NCBI RefSeq assembly: GCF_000948985.2
Contig: NZ_CP059733.1
Location: forward strand, 2,790,001 to 2,854,000
Origin: Thalassomonas viridans
GTDB lineage: Bacteria > Pseudomonadota > Gammaproteobacteria > Enterobacterales > Alteromonadaceae
Direction of reading: 5' to 3'
DNA length: 64,000 nt
Part shown: piece by piece, positions 1 to 8,956 of the stretch
How positions within the stretch are numbered: the stretch's first letter is position 1
Layout: each line of letters starts with the position of its first letter
Notes under the pieces: generated by a model
Told to the model about the DNA's origin: nothing
The model's database searches: none
Seen by the model: the letters and a program-made list of their open reading frames with translations, nothing else
Made by a program: the position numbers and the translations under genes

Positions 1-1
1 G

Positions 2-622
2 CTGATTGTCGCCATTCTCGCTTATTGGACCTATAAATCCAAGCTCACCCAGAGAAAACTGAAAAAGATGGCGGAATATGATGAGCTGACCGGCATTCTC
101 AATCGCCGTTGTTTTAATGAACTTGCCGATACCGCCATCAAGTATTGCCGCCAAAGCGGCCAGCCTATCAGTTTGATCCTGTTTGATTTGGATGAATTTA
201 AAGCTATTAATGATACCTACGGCCATCAGGTAGGGGACTGGGTGTTGAAAAACACCATAATGACCTGCCAGAAGCTTTGCCGCAAAAACGATATTTTCGG
301 CCGCTTTGGCGGCGAAGAATTTACCATTCTTTTACCCGGCTGTGATAACGACAAGGCTTTTGAGCTGGCGGAGTCCTGCCGGACTGTTATCAGTGAAATC
401 TCAACCCTGGAAACCGGCTACGACTTTAAGATTTCCGCCAGTTTTGGTATCTGCTCATCCGAAAATGGTTCATATAGTTTAAATGAAATTGTCAAAGCGG
501 CCGATGAAGCCATGTATCACGCTAAAAGTTCAGGGCGCAACCGGGTCAGTATATACGGTATTGATATGCACAATACTGCTGAAGAGCCTTGCCTGAATGA
601 AACGGTAACTACAGTAGAATAG
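2..622 (+). CDS. GGDEF diguanylate cyclase, 5' partial
   Basis: C-terminal part of a membrane-bound diguanylate cyclase; the reading frame is open from base 2, so the true start lies upstream. The first visible residues (about LIVAILAYWTY) are the end of a transmembrane helix followed by a basic stretch, then a full GGDEF domain beginning at DELTGILNRR. The active-site loop is GGEEF, a functional variant, and RKND sits five residues before it, matching the RxxD inhibitory I-site, so product inhibition by c-di-GMP is expected. It would make c-di-GMP from two GTP at the inner membrane face. The sensory N-terminus is not visible, so the signal is unknown. A bidirectional terminator follows. Confidence 0.9.
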   Translation: MIVAILAYWTYKSKLTQRKLKKMAEYDELTGILNRRCFNELADTAIKYCRQSGQPISLILFDLDEFKAINDTYGHQVGDWVLKNTIMTCQKLCRKNDIFGRFGGEEFTILLPGCDNDKAFELAESCRTVISEISTLETGYDFKISASFGICSSENGSYSLNEIVKAADEAMYHAKSSGRNRVSIYGIDMHNTAEEPCLNETVTTVE

Positions 623-627
623 TGATA

Positions 628-664
628 AAAAAATCCCTGACCGGGAACAGTCAGGGATTTTATT
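628..664. terminator. Bidirectional rho-independent terminator
   Basis: AAATCCCTGA (631-640) pairs with TCAGGGATTT (651-660) around a 10-base loop. T-rich sequence follows on the plus strand, and a run of A precedes it (T on the minus strand). It therefore fits both converging genes, the GGDEF gene and rne. Confidence 0.85.
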
Positions 665-709
665 TGCCGGTTTATGACCTGGCGGTTGTCAGGTCAAACT
701 TTTGCCCGG

Positions 710-3700
710 TTAGGGCTTAGTCGGACCGGCGGCACTTCGACTGGTGGCATCTGCGGCGATGGCATTTTTACCCGAAGTTAATGCCCTTTTCCTGTCTTCT
801 GCGGCGAAGAAGGCGGTAGGCAGTTCATTGACGGTATTAATAGTCACAGGTTTAGCCATAGGTGAGGAGGCTTTTCCCTGTAAACGAATATCGCCGTTGG
901 TTTTAAGACGCTTTTTCTTAGCTTTAGCCGGTTTCGACACAACTTTTTTGTCATCCGCTTCTGCTTTTTTAGCCTCAGTACGCTGGGCTGGCTCTTGCTC
1001 TTCGCCTGGTTGAGCTGCCTCAATGGTTACGTCTGGGGTACTGACATCTTCCAGCGGTAACTGTTGCTGCACTTCCTGACGGGCAGGTTCTGATGTTTCA
1101 GCCGTTTGACTTTCAGCGACAGATGCTTCTGTTGCTTCAACCAGCACTACTTCAGCTTCAGGTGCTTTCGCAGCTTCAATCGCCGGTGTTTCAGTTTCAG
1201 GTGTTTCTACTGCTTCAACAGCCGGTGTTTCGGCTTCATGTGCTTCTGCTGCTTCAACAGCCGGTGTTTCGGCTTCATGTGCTTCTGCTGCTTCAACCGT
1301 CGGTGTTTCGGCTTCAGGTGCTTTTGCTGCTTCAACCGCCGGAGTTTCGGCTTCAGGTGCTTCTGCTGCTTCAACCGCCGGAGTTTCGGCTTCAGGTGTC
1401 TCTGCTGCTTCAACTGCCGGTGCTTCGGCTTCAGGCGCTTCTGCTGCTTCAACTGTTGGTGTCTCGGCCTCTGTTACCTCAACAGCGGAAGTTTCCTCTG
1501 ATGTTTGGGCTGCTTTAGCTTCAGTCACAGGTGCTTTTTCAGTGGCAGCTGTTTCAGCCGTTGCTGTTTCAACCGTTGCTGTGGCGTCAGCATTATTGGC
1601 GACCTGTTCCGGATAACGTGCCACAACAGGATCTTCGCTTACTTCGATAGTGGTTACCGCCTCTGGGCTGCTTTCCTGCTGTTCGCTGTCGGTAGTTGCA
1701 CGGCGACGGCGTTGGCCATGGGAGCGCAAATGCCTTGGCGAACGACGGTTTCTTGGCCTTTCCTCGCGGTTGGCTTTTTCCGCATTTTCTTCCACCTGGG
1801 TTTCGCTGGCGGCTGCTACTGCGGCGGTTAAGTTCTCATCACTTTTTTCTGCCGCTTTGCCTTTCGTTGCAGCCTTGTCCTGGGCCGGACGGGCGGCAAG
1901 GTTTTCGGTGCGGGTCTCGGCGGCGTTTTGGATGCGTATTTTCTTACGGTTGCTGCGACGTTGGCGGCGCTCGGCGACTTTTTCCTCTTTTGGCTTTTGT
2001 GTTTTGGCCTGGTCGGCCTTACGCCCTTGTTTTGCCCTGCTGCTTTCGCGGGATTCGCGGGATTCGCGGTTATCGCGGCTTTCCTTCGTGTCACGGTTGT
2101 CGCGGCTGTCACGGGAGTCTTTGCCTTCCGTTCTCGCCTCGGCTTTGTCGCCGGCACGGCGGTTTTTGCGCTGTGACGAACGGCTGCGGCGAGGGCGTTT
2201 TTCCTGCTGCTCGGTTTTTGCCGGCTTTTTCTCTGCCGGTGCCGGTTCCGCTACAGGTGCTTCCGGGGAAGCAAACAGGTTTTTCAGCCAGTTAACCAAA
2301 CCGGAGAAGAGACCGCCTGAGCTTTGTTCTTTGCCTGCTGCTGCCGGGGCTTTTGCCGCCGTAGCCGGTGCACGTTTAGGTGCTGACAAGCCCTGAACTA
2401 TAGGTTCATCTCTTTTGCTGGCTTCTTTATTAAACTTGGGCATCACCGCTTCTTCGGTTTTTCCCTGTTTAATCGGCAGCTCGTAGCTGGCGTCATCGCC
2501 GGCTTCATCCTTGCGTACCCTCAATACTTCGTACTGCGGCGTATCCATATGAGGATTCGGGATGATCAGGACATGGACATTGTGGTGTTTTTCAATATGG
2601 AATACTGAGCGTCGCTTTTCGTTCAGCAGGTAGGTGGCAACCGGCACCGGTACCTGGGCTTGAACATGCAGGGTGTTTTCTTTGATCGCTTCTTCTTCCA
2701 TCAGGCGCAGGATAGACAGCGCCAGCGATTCTATGCCACGTACGTGGCCGGTACCGTTACAGCGGGGACAAATGCCCTGGCTGGTTTCGCCGATAGACGG
2801 GCGCAGGCGCTGGCGGGACATTTCCAGCAGGCCGAAACGGGAAATGCGTCCCAGCTGGATACGGGCCCGGTCCTGGTGTACGGCTTCGCGCATGCGGTTC
2901 TCTACTTCCCGCTGATGGCGCACCGGTGTCATATCGATAAAATCTATCACCACCAGGCCGCCTAAATCCCTGAGCCTTAACTGGCGGGCAATCTCTTCCG
3001 CCGCTTCCAGGTTGGTGTTAAAGGCGGTTTCTTCGATATCGCCGCCTTTGGTCGCCCGGGCAGAGTTGATATCGATAGAGGTCATGGCCTCGGTGGGATC
3101 GATAACGATAGATCCGCCTGACGGTAGCCTGACTTCCCGCTGGAAGGCCGACTCTATCTGGGTTTCAATCTGGTAGTGTGTAAACAGGGGCACATCGTTA
3201 TTATAAAGTTTAACCTTGCTTAAAAAGTCGGGACGCACCACTTCAATGTGCTTTTTCACGCTTTCGTAAATTTTCGGGCGGTCAATTAACACTTCACCGA
3301 TATCACGGCGCAGATAATCGCGGATCGCCCGCAGGATCAGGTTCGTTTCCTGGTGGATTAAAAACGGGGCAGGGCGGCTGCTGGCGGCTTCGTCGATGGC
3401 TTTCCAGTGGTGCAGCAAGACACTTAAATCCCACTCCAGCTCTTCATAGGACTTGCCGACGCCTGCGGTGCGGACGATAAGGCCCATGCCTTTGGGCAGG
3501 TCAAGTTTACTTAAAGCGGCTTTGAGTTCGGTGCGCTCGTCACCTTCGATGCGGCGGGAAATGCCTCCGGCCCTGGGGTTGTTGGGCATAAGTACCAGGT
3601 AGCTGCCGGCCAGGCTGATAAAGGTGGTTAATGCCGCGCCTTTCTGGCCGCGTTCTTCTTTATCTATCTGGACGATGACTTCCTGTCCTTCGCGCAACAC

Positions 3701-3976
3701 TTCCTTGATATTCGGGCGTCCCTGAAAGGTATAGCCCTTAGGAAAGTAGTCGCGGGCGATTTCTTTCATCGGCAGGAAACCGTGCCGTTCGGCGCCGTAA
3801 TCGACAAAAGCGGCTTCCAGGGAAGGCTCTATCCGGGTGATTTTAGCCTTATAGATGTTGGATTTTTTTTGTTCGTGGCCCGGACTTTCGATATCTAAAT
3901 CGTAAAGGCGCTGACCATCCACCAGGGCTACACGTAATTCTTCCGACTGTGTAGCGTTAATTAACATACGTTTCAT
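710..3976 (-). CDS. rne: Ribonuclease E
   Basis: Essential endoribonuclease and degradosome scaffold, about 1088 residues. I start it at [10 protein letters not shown] (3976) as in E. coli rather than at an upstream in-frame ATG (4003). The N-terminal half holds the S1 domain (about 38-120), the DNase I-like catalytic part with the two magnesium aspartates in IDINSA and VIDFIDM (E. coli D303 and D346), and the zinc-link CPRCNGTG near residue 404. An amphipathic helix NWLKNLF near 560 matches the membrane-anchoring segment A. The C-terminal half is low complexity: arginine-rich RDSRDNR/RESRES blocks (RNA binding) and an acidic Ala/Glu/Pro array from a 39-bp DNA repeat (1130-1477). It is divergent from rluC, the E. 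coli arrangement. The long leader could carry autoregulation, but I see no certain element. Confidence 0.96.
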   Translation of the reverse strand: MKRMLINATQSEELRVALVDGQRLYDLDIESPGHEQKKSNIYKAKITRIEPSLEAAFVDYGAERHGFLPMKEIARDYFPKGYTFQGRPNIKEVLREGQEVIVQIDKEERGQKGAALTTFISLAGSYLVLMPNNPRAGGISRRIEGDERTELKAALSKLDLPKGMGLIVRTAGVGKSYEELEWDLSVLLHHWKAIDEAASSRPAPFLIHQETNLILRAIRDYLRRDIGEVLIDRPKIYESVKKHIEVVRPDFLSKVKLYNNDVPLFTHYQIETQIESAFQREVRLPSGGSIVIDPTEAMTSIDINSARATKGGDIEETAFNTNLEAAEEIARQLRLRDLGGLVVIDFIDMTPVRHQREVENRMREAVHQDRARIQLGRISRFGLLEMSRQRLRPSIGETSQGICPRCNGTGHVRGIESLALSILRLMEEEAIKENTLHVQAQVPVPVATYLLNEKRRSVFHIEKHHNVHVLIIPNPHMDTPQYEVLRVRKDEAGDDASYELPIKQGKTEEAVMPKFNKEASKRDEPIVQGLSAPKRAPATAAKAPAAAGKEQSSGGLFSGLVNWLKNLFASPEAPVAEPAPAEKKPAKTEQQEKRPRRSRSSQRKNRRAGDKAEARTEGKDSRDSRDNRDTKESRDNRESRESRESSRAKQGRKADQAKTQKPKEEKVAERRQRRSNRKKIRIQNAAETRTENLAARPAQDKAATKGKAAEKSDENLTAAVAAASETQVEENAEKANREERPRNRRSPRHLRSHGQRRRRATTDSEQQESSPEAVTTIEVSEDPVVARYPEQVANNADATATVETATAETAATEKAPVTEAKAAQTSEETSAVEVTEAETPTVEAAEAPEAEAPAVEAAETPEAETPAVEAAEAPEAETPAVEAAKAPEAETPTVEAAEAHEAETPAVEAAEAHEAETPAVEAVETPETETPAIEAAKAPEAEVVLVEATEASVAESQTAETSEPARQEVQQQLPLEDVSTPDVTIEAAQPGEEQEPAQRTEAKKAEADDKKVVSKPAKAKKKRLKTNGDIRLQGKASSPMAKPVTINTVNELPTAFFAAEDRKRALTSGKNAIAADATSRSAAGPTKP
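1130..1477 (-). repeat. 39-bp tandem repeat inside rne
   Basis: About eight to nine imperfect copies of a 39-bp unit, for example from GCTTCAACCGCCGGAGTTTC onward, encode a 13-residue period (consensus [13 protein letters not shown]) in the disordered C-terminal part of RNase E, roughly residues 833-949. All copies keep frame. Central copies are nearly identical in DNA, which suggests recent expansion and a variable copy number. The repeat also creates long open frames on the opposite strand; these are not genes. Confidence 0.85.
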
Positions 3977-4618
3977 AGTGTGCGTGACTCTTATTTTAGT
4001 CACAGCATGTTATTTGCTTAATACACAAAGCAATCTTTCGCCATGGTAACAGCAGCTTGTCAGCCTCACGGTTGTCAATCTTACCCGGCCCTTGCTGCCG
4101 GGTAAGCTGTTATAATAAATTCTGATTGTATTTCCCCATGCTCACCGAATATCGGGCGGGCATGATTAATTGTCTTTATGCACTCAGCTTACATGCTGTG
4201 CCAGATATTCAGCAGTACCTGACTTGTTTAAAGTGATTGACTCCGGCGGACAGTATTTCTGATGTCGCTAATATTGCCGGTAAGTTAATCACCCGGATAA
4301 AGATAAGTCCGTCTGCTGAATATGATTACAAAATTGCTTTCTTGCGCGGGACAAGCTGTTTATGCAGCTCATTCGACAGGTTACATACGTCGAACTTTGC
4401 AACAGGTCTGACTGTTAATATGTCGCAAATATTGAAAGGCGCATATTAATGTGACCGCATTTTGCCTCTTACGTTTCGCTAAAAGCTTCCTAAATTCATG
4501 TTACAGCGATACTTTTGCCTGTAACTCCTTTATTATCCCATTATATTATTGTATATGGCAATTAATTCCCGGTTTTAATTCTCTTAAAAGTGAAATTAAT
4601 TGTGTTAAACTGCCCGCC
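3977..4618. promoter_or_regulatory. rne-rluC divergent intergenic region
   Basis: 642 bases without a convincing gene. It must hold the promoters and leader of rne (leftward) and those of rluC (rightward). A stem TTACCCGGC/GCCGGGTAA lies at 4081-4089 and 4097-4105, and just after it TGTTATAAT (4108-4116) is a perfect extended -10 on the plus strand, without a clear -35. A 70-codon frame at 4237-4449 has no ribosome binding site or recognisable product. The rne leader may carry the RNase E autoregulatory hairpin known in enterics, but I could not identify it. Confidence 0.45.
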
Positions 4619-5578
4619 ATGAATGAAATTAAAAAACCTCAGGTCAGATTTATCACCGTTGACAGTGAAGATGCTGGCCAAAGAATCGACAACTTTTTAT
4701 TGAAAACCCTCAAAGGGGTACCCAAAAGCATGATTTACCGCTTATTGCGCAAAGGGGAAATCAGGGTCAATAAAAAACGGACTAAACCTGAGTATAAGCT
4801 GGTTAATGAAGATGTGCTGCGTATTGCCCCGATTCGCGTCAGTGAAAAAAGCAATGAGGTGTCCACCTCGTTAAATGTGGTGGCGAGCCTTGAAGCCCAG
4901 ATCTTGTTTGAAGATGAGATCCTGATCGTACTGAATAAGCCTTCGGGTATGGCGGTACACGGCGGCAGCGGGGTCGGTTTCGGCGTGATCGAAGCCTTGC
5001 GGGCACTGCGGCCGAAGGCCAGGATGCTGGAGCTGGTGCACAGGCTGGATCGGGATACTTCCGGCTGTCTGGTGATCGCTAAAAAGCGCTCGGCGCTGCG
5101 TAACTTACACGAACAGCTGCGCAATAAAAAAGTGCAAAAGTTCTACCATGCGCTGGTAAAAGGGCGCTGGTCACCGAAACTCACCCGGGTGACGGAGTCG
5201 CTGAAAAAAAATGATCTGAAATCCGGCGAGCGGGTGGTGATTGTCGATAATATCAACGGCAAAGAATCCGAAACCCGTTATAAGGTGATCCAGCATTATA
5301 ATAATGCGACTTTGGTGCGGGCATTTCCGGTAACCGGACGGACCCATCAAATCAGGGTACATTGCCAGGTTAAGGGCCACCCGATCGCCGGGGATCCGAA
5401 ATACGGTAATGAAGACTTTGACAGCGATATGAAAGAAATCGGCGTCAAACGCTTATTTTTACATGCTGCCAGTATAGAATTCATCCATCCGAGAACGGAA
5501 CAGAAGCTGAAAATCGAAGCGCCTTTGGATAAAACCCTGACCAAGGCATTAAAACAACTGACGGTGGCGAATAACTGA
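4619..5578 (+). CDS. rluC: 23S rRNA pseudouridine synthase RluC
   Basis: Makes pseudouridine at positions 955, 2504 and 2580 (E. coli numbering) of 23S rRNA. The product is 319 residues, the E. coli length, if started at MNEIKKPQV. The frame is open upstream to a GTG at 4451, but that extension resembles nothing in the family. It has an N-terminal S4 RNA-binding domain (GVPKSMIYRLLRKGEIRVNK) and the RluA-family catalytic motif HRLDRDTSG with the nucleophile at D144, then GRTHQIRVH near the end. There is no Shine-Dalgarno sequence before the ATG; an A/T-rich -10-like TTAAAC ends 8 bases upstream, so a very short or absent leader is possible. The HAD gene follows after 2 bases. Confidence 0.95.
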   Translation: MNEIKKPQVRFITVDSEDAGQRIDNFLLKTLKGVPKSMIYRLLRKGEIRVNKKRTKPEYKLVNEDVLRIAPIRVSEKSNEVSTSLNVVASLEAQILFEDEILIVLNKPSGMAVHGGSGVGFGVIEALRALRPKARMLELVHRLDRDTSGCLVIAKKRSALRNLHEQLRNKKVQKFYHALVKGRWSPKLTRVTESLKKNDLKSGERVVIVDNINGKESETRYKVIQHYNNATLVRAFPVTGRTHQIRVHCQVKGHPIAGDPKYGNEDFDSDMKEIGVKRLFLHAASIEFIHPRTEQKLKIEAPLDKTLTKALKQLTVANN

Positions 5579-5580
5579 TA

Positions 5581-6231
5581 ATGCAAAACTACCAGCTGAT
5601 TATTTTTGACTGGGACGGTACCCTGATGGACTCCGTTGCCAGGATAGTGTCCAGTTTACAGGGGGCGGCCAGGGCTTCCTCCCTGGAGGCGCCGGCTTAT
5701 GATGTTGCCAAGCAGGTCATAGGCCTGAGCTTGCCCAAGGCCATGCAAACCCTTTTTCCCGAAGAAAAGCATTTGCATGATGAGCTGATGGGACAATATA
5801 AACTTCACTACCGCGAGTTGGATACTACGCAAACCCCTTTGTTTGACCATGCCGTTGAGCTGTTAACCGGCCTGAAAGCCGCGCAAAAGCTGCTGGCGGT
5901 TGCCACGGGCAAAGGCAGGTCAGGATTGCAGAGGGTGTGGCAGCAAAGTGATACCGGGCATTATTTTCATGCCTCGCGCTGTGCCGACGAGAGTTTGTCT
6001 AAACCCCATCCGGATATGTTGCAGAGTCTGCTGGCAGAATTGGATATTGCCCCCGGGCAGGCATTAATGGTGGGGGATACCAGTTTTGATCTGGAAATGG
6101 CTCAGTTTGCCGGGGTGGACAGTGTCGGCGTGACCCATGGCGTACACACAAGCGAGATCCTGGCTCAATACCAGCCCAAGGCCATAGTCAACTCGCTGCC
6201 CGAGCTTGCCCAGTTGTTGTTGCCCGCATAA
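5581..6231 (+). CDS. HAD-superfamily phosphatase (phosphoglycolate phosphatase-like)
   Basis: A 216-residue HAD subfamily IA hydrolase. Motif I is DWDGTLMDS (nucleophile D10, acid/base D12), motif II is around ATGKGRSG, motif III is the lysine in SKPHPDM, and motif IV is GDTSFDLEMA. The helical cap lies between residues 18 and 90. Family members hydrolyse small phosphate esters such as 2-phosphoglycolate; the substrate here cannot be read from sequence. It starts 2 bases after the rluC stop, so the two are probably co-transcribed, a pairing common in Alteromonadales. A strong terminator follows. Confidence 0.85.
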   Translation: MQNYQLIIFDWDGTLMDSVARIVSSLQGAARASSLEAPAYDVAKQVIGLSLPKAMQTLFPEEKHLHDELMGQYKLHYRELDTTQTPLFDHAVELLTGLKAAQKLLAVATGKGRSGLQRVWQQSDTGHYFHASRCADESLSKPHPDMLQSLLAELDIAPGQALMVGDTSFDLEMAQFAGVDSVGVTHGVHTSEILAQYQPKAIVNSLPELAQLLLPA

Positions 6232-6262
6232 GGGTTAAAGCGTATATAAGTGATATTTGTTC

Positions 6263-6291
6263 GAGCCGGGAATGTCCCGGCTCTTTATTTT
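6263..6291 (+). terminator. Rho-independent terminator of rluC-HAD operon
   Basis: Perfect 9-bp stem GAGCCGGGA (6263-6271)/TCCCGGCTC (6275-6283) with a 3-base loop, followed by TTTATTTT. T-rich sequence is present only on the plus strand. Confidence 0.9.
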
Positions 6292-6332
6292 GGGCTTTTT
6301 ATTGCTATCAAGATTCGTTATCAGGACCCTTA

Positions 6333-6929
6333 TCAGGAATCAGGCTGATGGGCCAGGACATCTAGTCCCTGGGCTTTCAGCAGCGCCACCAGTTTGATCA
6401 GTGGCAGGCCGATCAGGGTGTTGGGGTCGTCTCCTTCCAGTTTTTTAAACAGGCATATGCCCAGGCCTTCGCTTTTAAAGCTGCCGGCACAGTTATAAGG
6501 CTGCTCGGCATTGAGGTAATTTTCGATTTCCTGCCGGCTCAGGGGGTTAAAATGTACGGTAAAAGGCTCTACCAGGGCAGAGGTTTGTCCTGTGCTGCTG
6601 TTATAAAGGGCTAAGCCGGTATAAAAGGTAACGGCTTTATCGCTAAATTGCGTCAGTTGTTTAACGCCGTTTTCAAAAGTATGGGGTTTCCCCAGGATTT
6701 CCCCGTCGCAAACCGCCACCTGATCTGAACCTATGATCAGGGCATCGGGAAATGAAGCGGCAACCGCTTTTGCTTTTTCACCGGCCAGGCGCTCTACCAG
6801 TGCCCGGGGCGCTTCATCCGGGTGCGGGGTTTCATCTATATCGGGTTTGGCGCATTCAAACGCCAGATTGAGCTTGGATAAGATGCTTTTACGGAAAGGA
6901 GAAGTAGAGGCTAAAACCAGGGTTTTCAT
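6333..6929 (-). CDS. yceF: Maf-family nucleotide pyrophosphatase (YceF, m7GTP type)
   Basis: A 198-residue Maf/Ham1-type pyrophosphatase that removes modified nucleotides; the YceF branch prefers m7GTP. The N-terminal [11 protein letters not shown] is the Maf substrate-binding signature, with DETPHPDE, a central GSDQVAV and the catalytic-region aspartate following. It sits divergent to yceD-rpmF-plsX, the E. coli position of yceF, which is why I choose YceF over the related YhdE. Its start lies about 120 bases from yceD, so the two share a divergent promoter region. Confidence 0.9.
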   Translation of the reverse strand: MKTLVLASTSPFRKSILSKLNLAFECAKPDIDETPHPDEAPRALVERLAGEKAKAVAASFPDALIIGSDQVAVCDGEILGKPHTFENGVKQLTQFSDKAVTFYTGLALYNSSTGQTSALVEPFTVHFNPLSRQEIENYLNAEQPYNCAGSFKSEGLGICLFKKLEGDDPNTLIGLPLIKLVALLKAQGLDVLAHQPDS

Positions 6930-7009
6930 TCTTTATACTCAAAAAATAATCAGATAAATGCTAATATTGGGCCTATCATACGATTTTAAACAAATTTCTC
7001 TAATTTCTT

Positions 7010-7038
7010 TTGACACATGCCTTTGCGGGCTTTATGAT
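7010..7038 (+). promoter_or_regulatory. Near-consensus sigma-70 promoter of yceD-rpmF
   Basis: TTGACA (7010-7015), a spacer of exactly 17 bases, and TATGAT (7033-7038), five of six to TATAAT. The -10 ends only 9 bases before the yceD ATG, so transcription should begin within a few bases of the start codon. This predicts a leaderless or almost leaderless mRNA. Confidence 0.75.
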
Positions 7039-7047
7039 GCGCGCCTT

Positions 7048-7560
7048 ATGAAAAAACTTAAACTTCCGATCACGATAGACCCTTTTAAAAGCGCCCAGCG
7101 TCGGCTGGAGTGTGAAGGCATCTTTGAAATGTCGGGGATGGACAGACTGCTTGCTGCATGTGAACCATGCGACGGGCAAGTTACAGTTAATGTGAATTTT
7201 AATGTGGATGAACTTGGGCTGGTGGTTATATCAGGCAAAGGCTCGGCATCAGTTGCATTAACTTGTCAGCGGTGTACCGAGGTATATGAACAAGCGCTGG
7301 AAGTAGATTTTACTTTCAGCCCTGTGAAAAATGCCGAGGCGGCTGCTGAATTGCCGTCATATTATGACGCAATTGAATTAGATGAGAATGGTGAAGTCAA
7401 CTTGCGTGAATTGGTGGAAGATGAGCTCCTGCTCGCCATCCCCCTGATTCCCAGGCATTCCCTTGAAGACTGTCAGGCGCCAGCAGACAGTGTTTGGGGG
7501 GAGCTGCCGGAAGAGCTAGAGAAGCCGAATCCATTTGATGTATTAAAACAACTCAAGTAA
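7048..7560 (+). CDS. yceD: YceD (DUF177), 23S rRNA accumulation protein
   Basis: A 170-residue DUF177 protein; E. coli YceD is linked to 23S rRNA maturation and accumulation. The start MKKLKLPITIDP aligns with E. coli MQKVKLPLTLDP; the frame is open a further 30 codons upstream, but those codons overlap the promoter. The conserved core LTCQRCTEVYEQ and FSPVKN, and the C-terminal GELPEELEKPNPFDVL, are typical. No ribosome binding site precedes the ATG. rpmF follows after 24 bases, the near-universal pairing. Confidence 0.93.
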   Translation: MKKLKLPITIDPFKSAQRRLECEGIFEMSGMDRLLAACEPCDGQVTVNVNFNVDELGLVVISGKGSASVALTCQRCTEVYEQALEVDFTFSPVKNAEAAAELPSYYDAIELDENGEVNLRELVEDELLLAIPLIPRHSLEDCQAPADSVWGELPEELEKPNPFDVLKQLK

Positions 7561-7584
7561 TTAACCGATTTTTAGGAGTAGACT

Positions 7585-7755
7585 ATGGCAGTTCAAAAGA
7601 GCAAAAAGTCTCGTTCAAGACGTGGCATGCGTCGTTCACATGATGCATTAACTGTAGAAAACCTATCAGTTGACGCGGTTTCCGGTGAAACTCACCGTCG
7701 TCACCACGTAACAGCCGATGGCTTTTACAAAGGCGTTAAAGTTATCGCCCGATAA
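7585..7755 (+). CDS. rpmF: Ribosomal protein bL32
   Basis: A 56-residue protein of the large ribosomal subunit. It starts [20 protein letters not shown] and ends [11 protein letters not shown], both diagnostic of L32. A good ribosome binding site (TAGGAG) lies 8 bases upstream. It lies between yceD and plsX as in E. coli and most proteobacteria, coupling ribosome and membrane-lipid gene expression. It lacks the zinc cysteines of some L32 forms. Confidence 0.97.
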   Translation: MAVQKSKKSRSRRGMRRSHDALTVENLSVDAVSGETHRRHHVTADGFYKGVKVIAR

Positions 7756-7766
7756 GCGACTTTGCG

Positions 7767-8795
7767 TTGAAAAATCTAACCATAGCGTTAGATGTTATGG
7801 GGGGGGACAAAGGCCCCCTTATAACAATCTCCTCTGCGATCATGGCAGTAGAGCAACAAGCCAACCTGCATTTGATCCTGTGCGGCGACGAAAATATCAT
7901 TTCAGCCGAACTCAAAAAACAATCCTTCAGCAAACATCCCAGATTAACGATTTCCCCTACCACTGAAGTGGTGGAAATGACAGATAAGCCTTCTTTTGCG
8001 TTAAGATATAAAAAAAACTCATCCATGCGCAGGGCGTTAGATCTGGTGCGCGAGGGTAAAGCCCAGGCCTGTGTCAGTGCCGGCAATACCGGCGCCTTGT
8101 TTGCCACTGCCCATTTTGTCCTGAAAACCCTGCCGGGGGTCGAGCGTCCGGCGCTGATCACTTCGCTGCCGACACACGGTCAGGACCGGCATGTGTTTAT
8201 GCTGGATTTGGGGGCGAATGTTTTTTGCGATGCCAATGTGCTCTACCAGTTTGCCATTATGGGGGCTGTGATGGCGGAGCAGGTGGACGGGTTAAAGCAG
8301 CCTAAGGTTGCCTTGCTCAACATGGGAGAAGAGGAGATCAAGGGCAGCGATCATATTAAGCTGGCTGCCTCTGAGCTGGCGGCCAATCCCGAGGTAAATT
8401 ATATCGGTTTTGTCGAAGGCAGTGATATTTTTACCAATAAAGCCGATGTGATCGTCTGTGACGGTTTCGTCGGCAATGTCGCCCTGAAAACCTGTGAGGG
8501 GGTTGCCCGTTTAGTTTATGAAAAAGCAAAAGATTTCTTCAATCAGAGCTTTTTTGCGCGTTTATTGGGCAAACTGTTGACGCCGGCCCTAAAAAAACTG
8601 CTTAAATCCCTGAACCCCGACCAGTACAACGGGGCAAGTTTGATAGGATTGCGGGGAATTGTTGTAAAGAGCCACGGTAATGCCAATGCAAAGGCCTTTT
8701 ATAGCGCCATTATGGAGGCGGTAAAAGAGGTGGAACGGCAGGTACCGGATAAGATAAAAGCTAAGCTCGAACAGGGGCTGTTGCCCCGGCCATAG
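7767..8795 (+). CDS. plsX: Phosphate acyltransferase PlsX
   Basis: Converts acyl-ACP to acyl-phosphate, the acyl donor for glycerol-3-phosphate acylation in phospholipid synthesis; a peripheral membrane enzyme. It is 342 residues, usual for the family. It starts with TTG 11 bases after rpmF, giving [17 protein letters not shown], which matches the conserved N-terminus. An 8-base G tract (7799-7806) spans MGGD at residues 11-14; the motif itself dictates most of it. Other conserved pieces are [19 protein letters not shown] and [11 protein letters not shown]. Usually fabH follows plsX; here fabD does. Confidence 0.95.
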   Translation: MKNLTIALDVMGGDKGPLITISSAIMAVEQQANLHLILCGDENIISAELKKQSFSKHPRLTISPTTEVVEMTDKPSFALRYKKNSSMRRALDLVREGKAQACVSAGNTGALFATAHFVLKTLPGVERPALITSLPTHGQDRHVFMLDLGANVFCDANVLYQFAIMGAVMAEQVDGLKQPKVALLNMGEEEIKGSDHIKLAASELAANPEVNYIGFVEGSDIFTNKADVIVCDGFVGNVALKTCEGVARLVYEKAKDFFNQSFFARLLGKLLTPALKKLLKSLNPDQYNGASLIGLRGIVVKSHGNANAKAFYSAIMEAVKEVERQVPDKIKAKLEQGLLPRP

Positions 8796-8956
8796 TCGCT
8801 ACCCGGACTGCCGGGTATGTGCAGTGCAGGCGGCAAAGGGCTGTAAAGCGCTTTGCCGGTTGATAAGATGGCCATTTATTTCTGAACAGATTCTTTATCA
8901 CTGCGTCTGGTAAATGCCGGGGCAGTTTTAGTTTAAAATTCATTAGGTTTTAAAAC
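8796..8956 (+). other. plsX-fabD gap, no fabH
   Basis: 161 bases between plsX and fabD where E. coli and many gammaproteobacteria carry fabH. No trace of a KAS III frame is visible on either strand. The only signals are a weak ribosome binding site (TAGG) before fabD and no obvious terminator, so read-through from plsX is likely. Confidence 0.8.

Noticed and set aside
1130..1477. CRISPR-like array
   Set aside because: The 39-bp units are contiguous, without spacers, and code in frame for RNase E.
744..2396. Several long plus-strand frames opposite rne
   Set aside because: They are shadows of the repeat-rich, GC-rich rne C-terminus and have no ribosome binding sites or family resemblance.
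4237..4449. Possible 70-codon gene in the rne-rluC gap
   Set aside because: No SD, no recognisable product; region needed for divergent leaders.
4451..4618. Longer rluC start
   Set aside because: The extra residues do not resemble the family, and MNEIKKPQ gives the E. coli length of 319.
7799..7806. G8 tract in plsX as a phase-variation switch
   Set aside because: The tract is dictated by the conserved MGGD codons in an essential gene; variation would be lethal.
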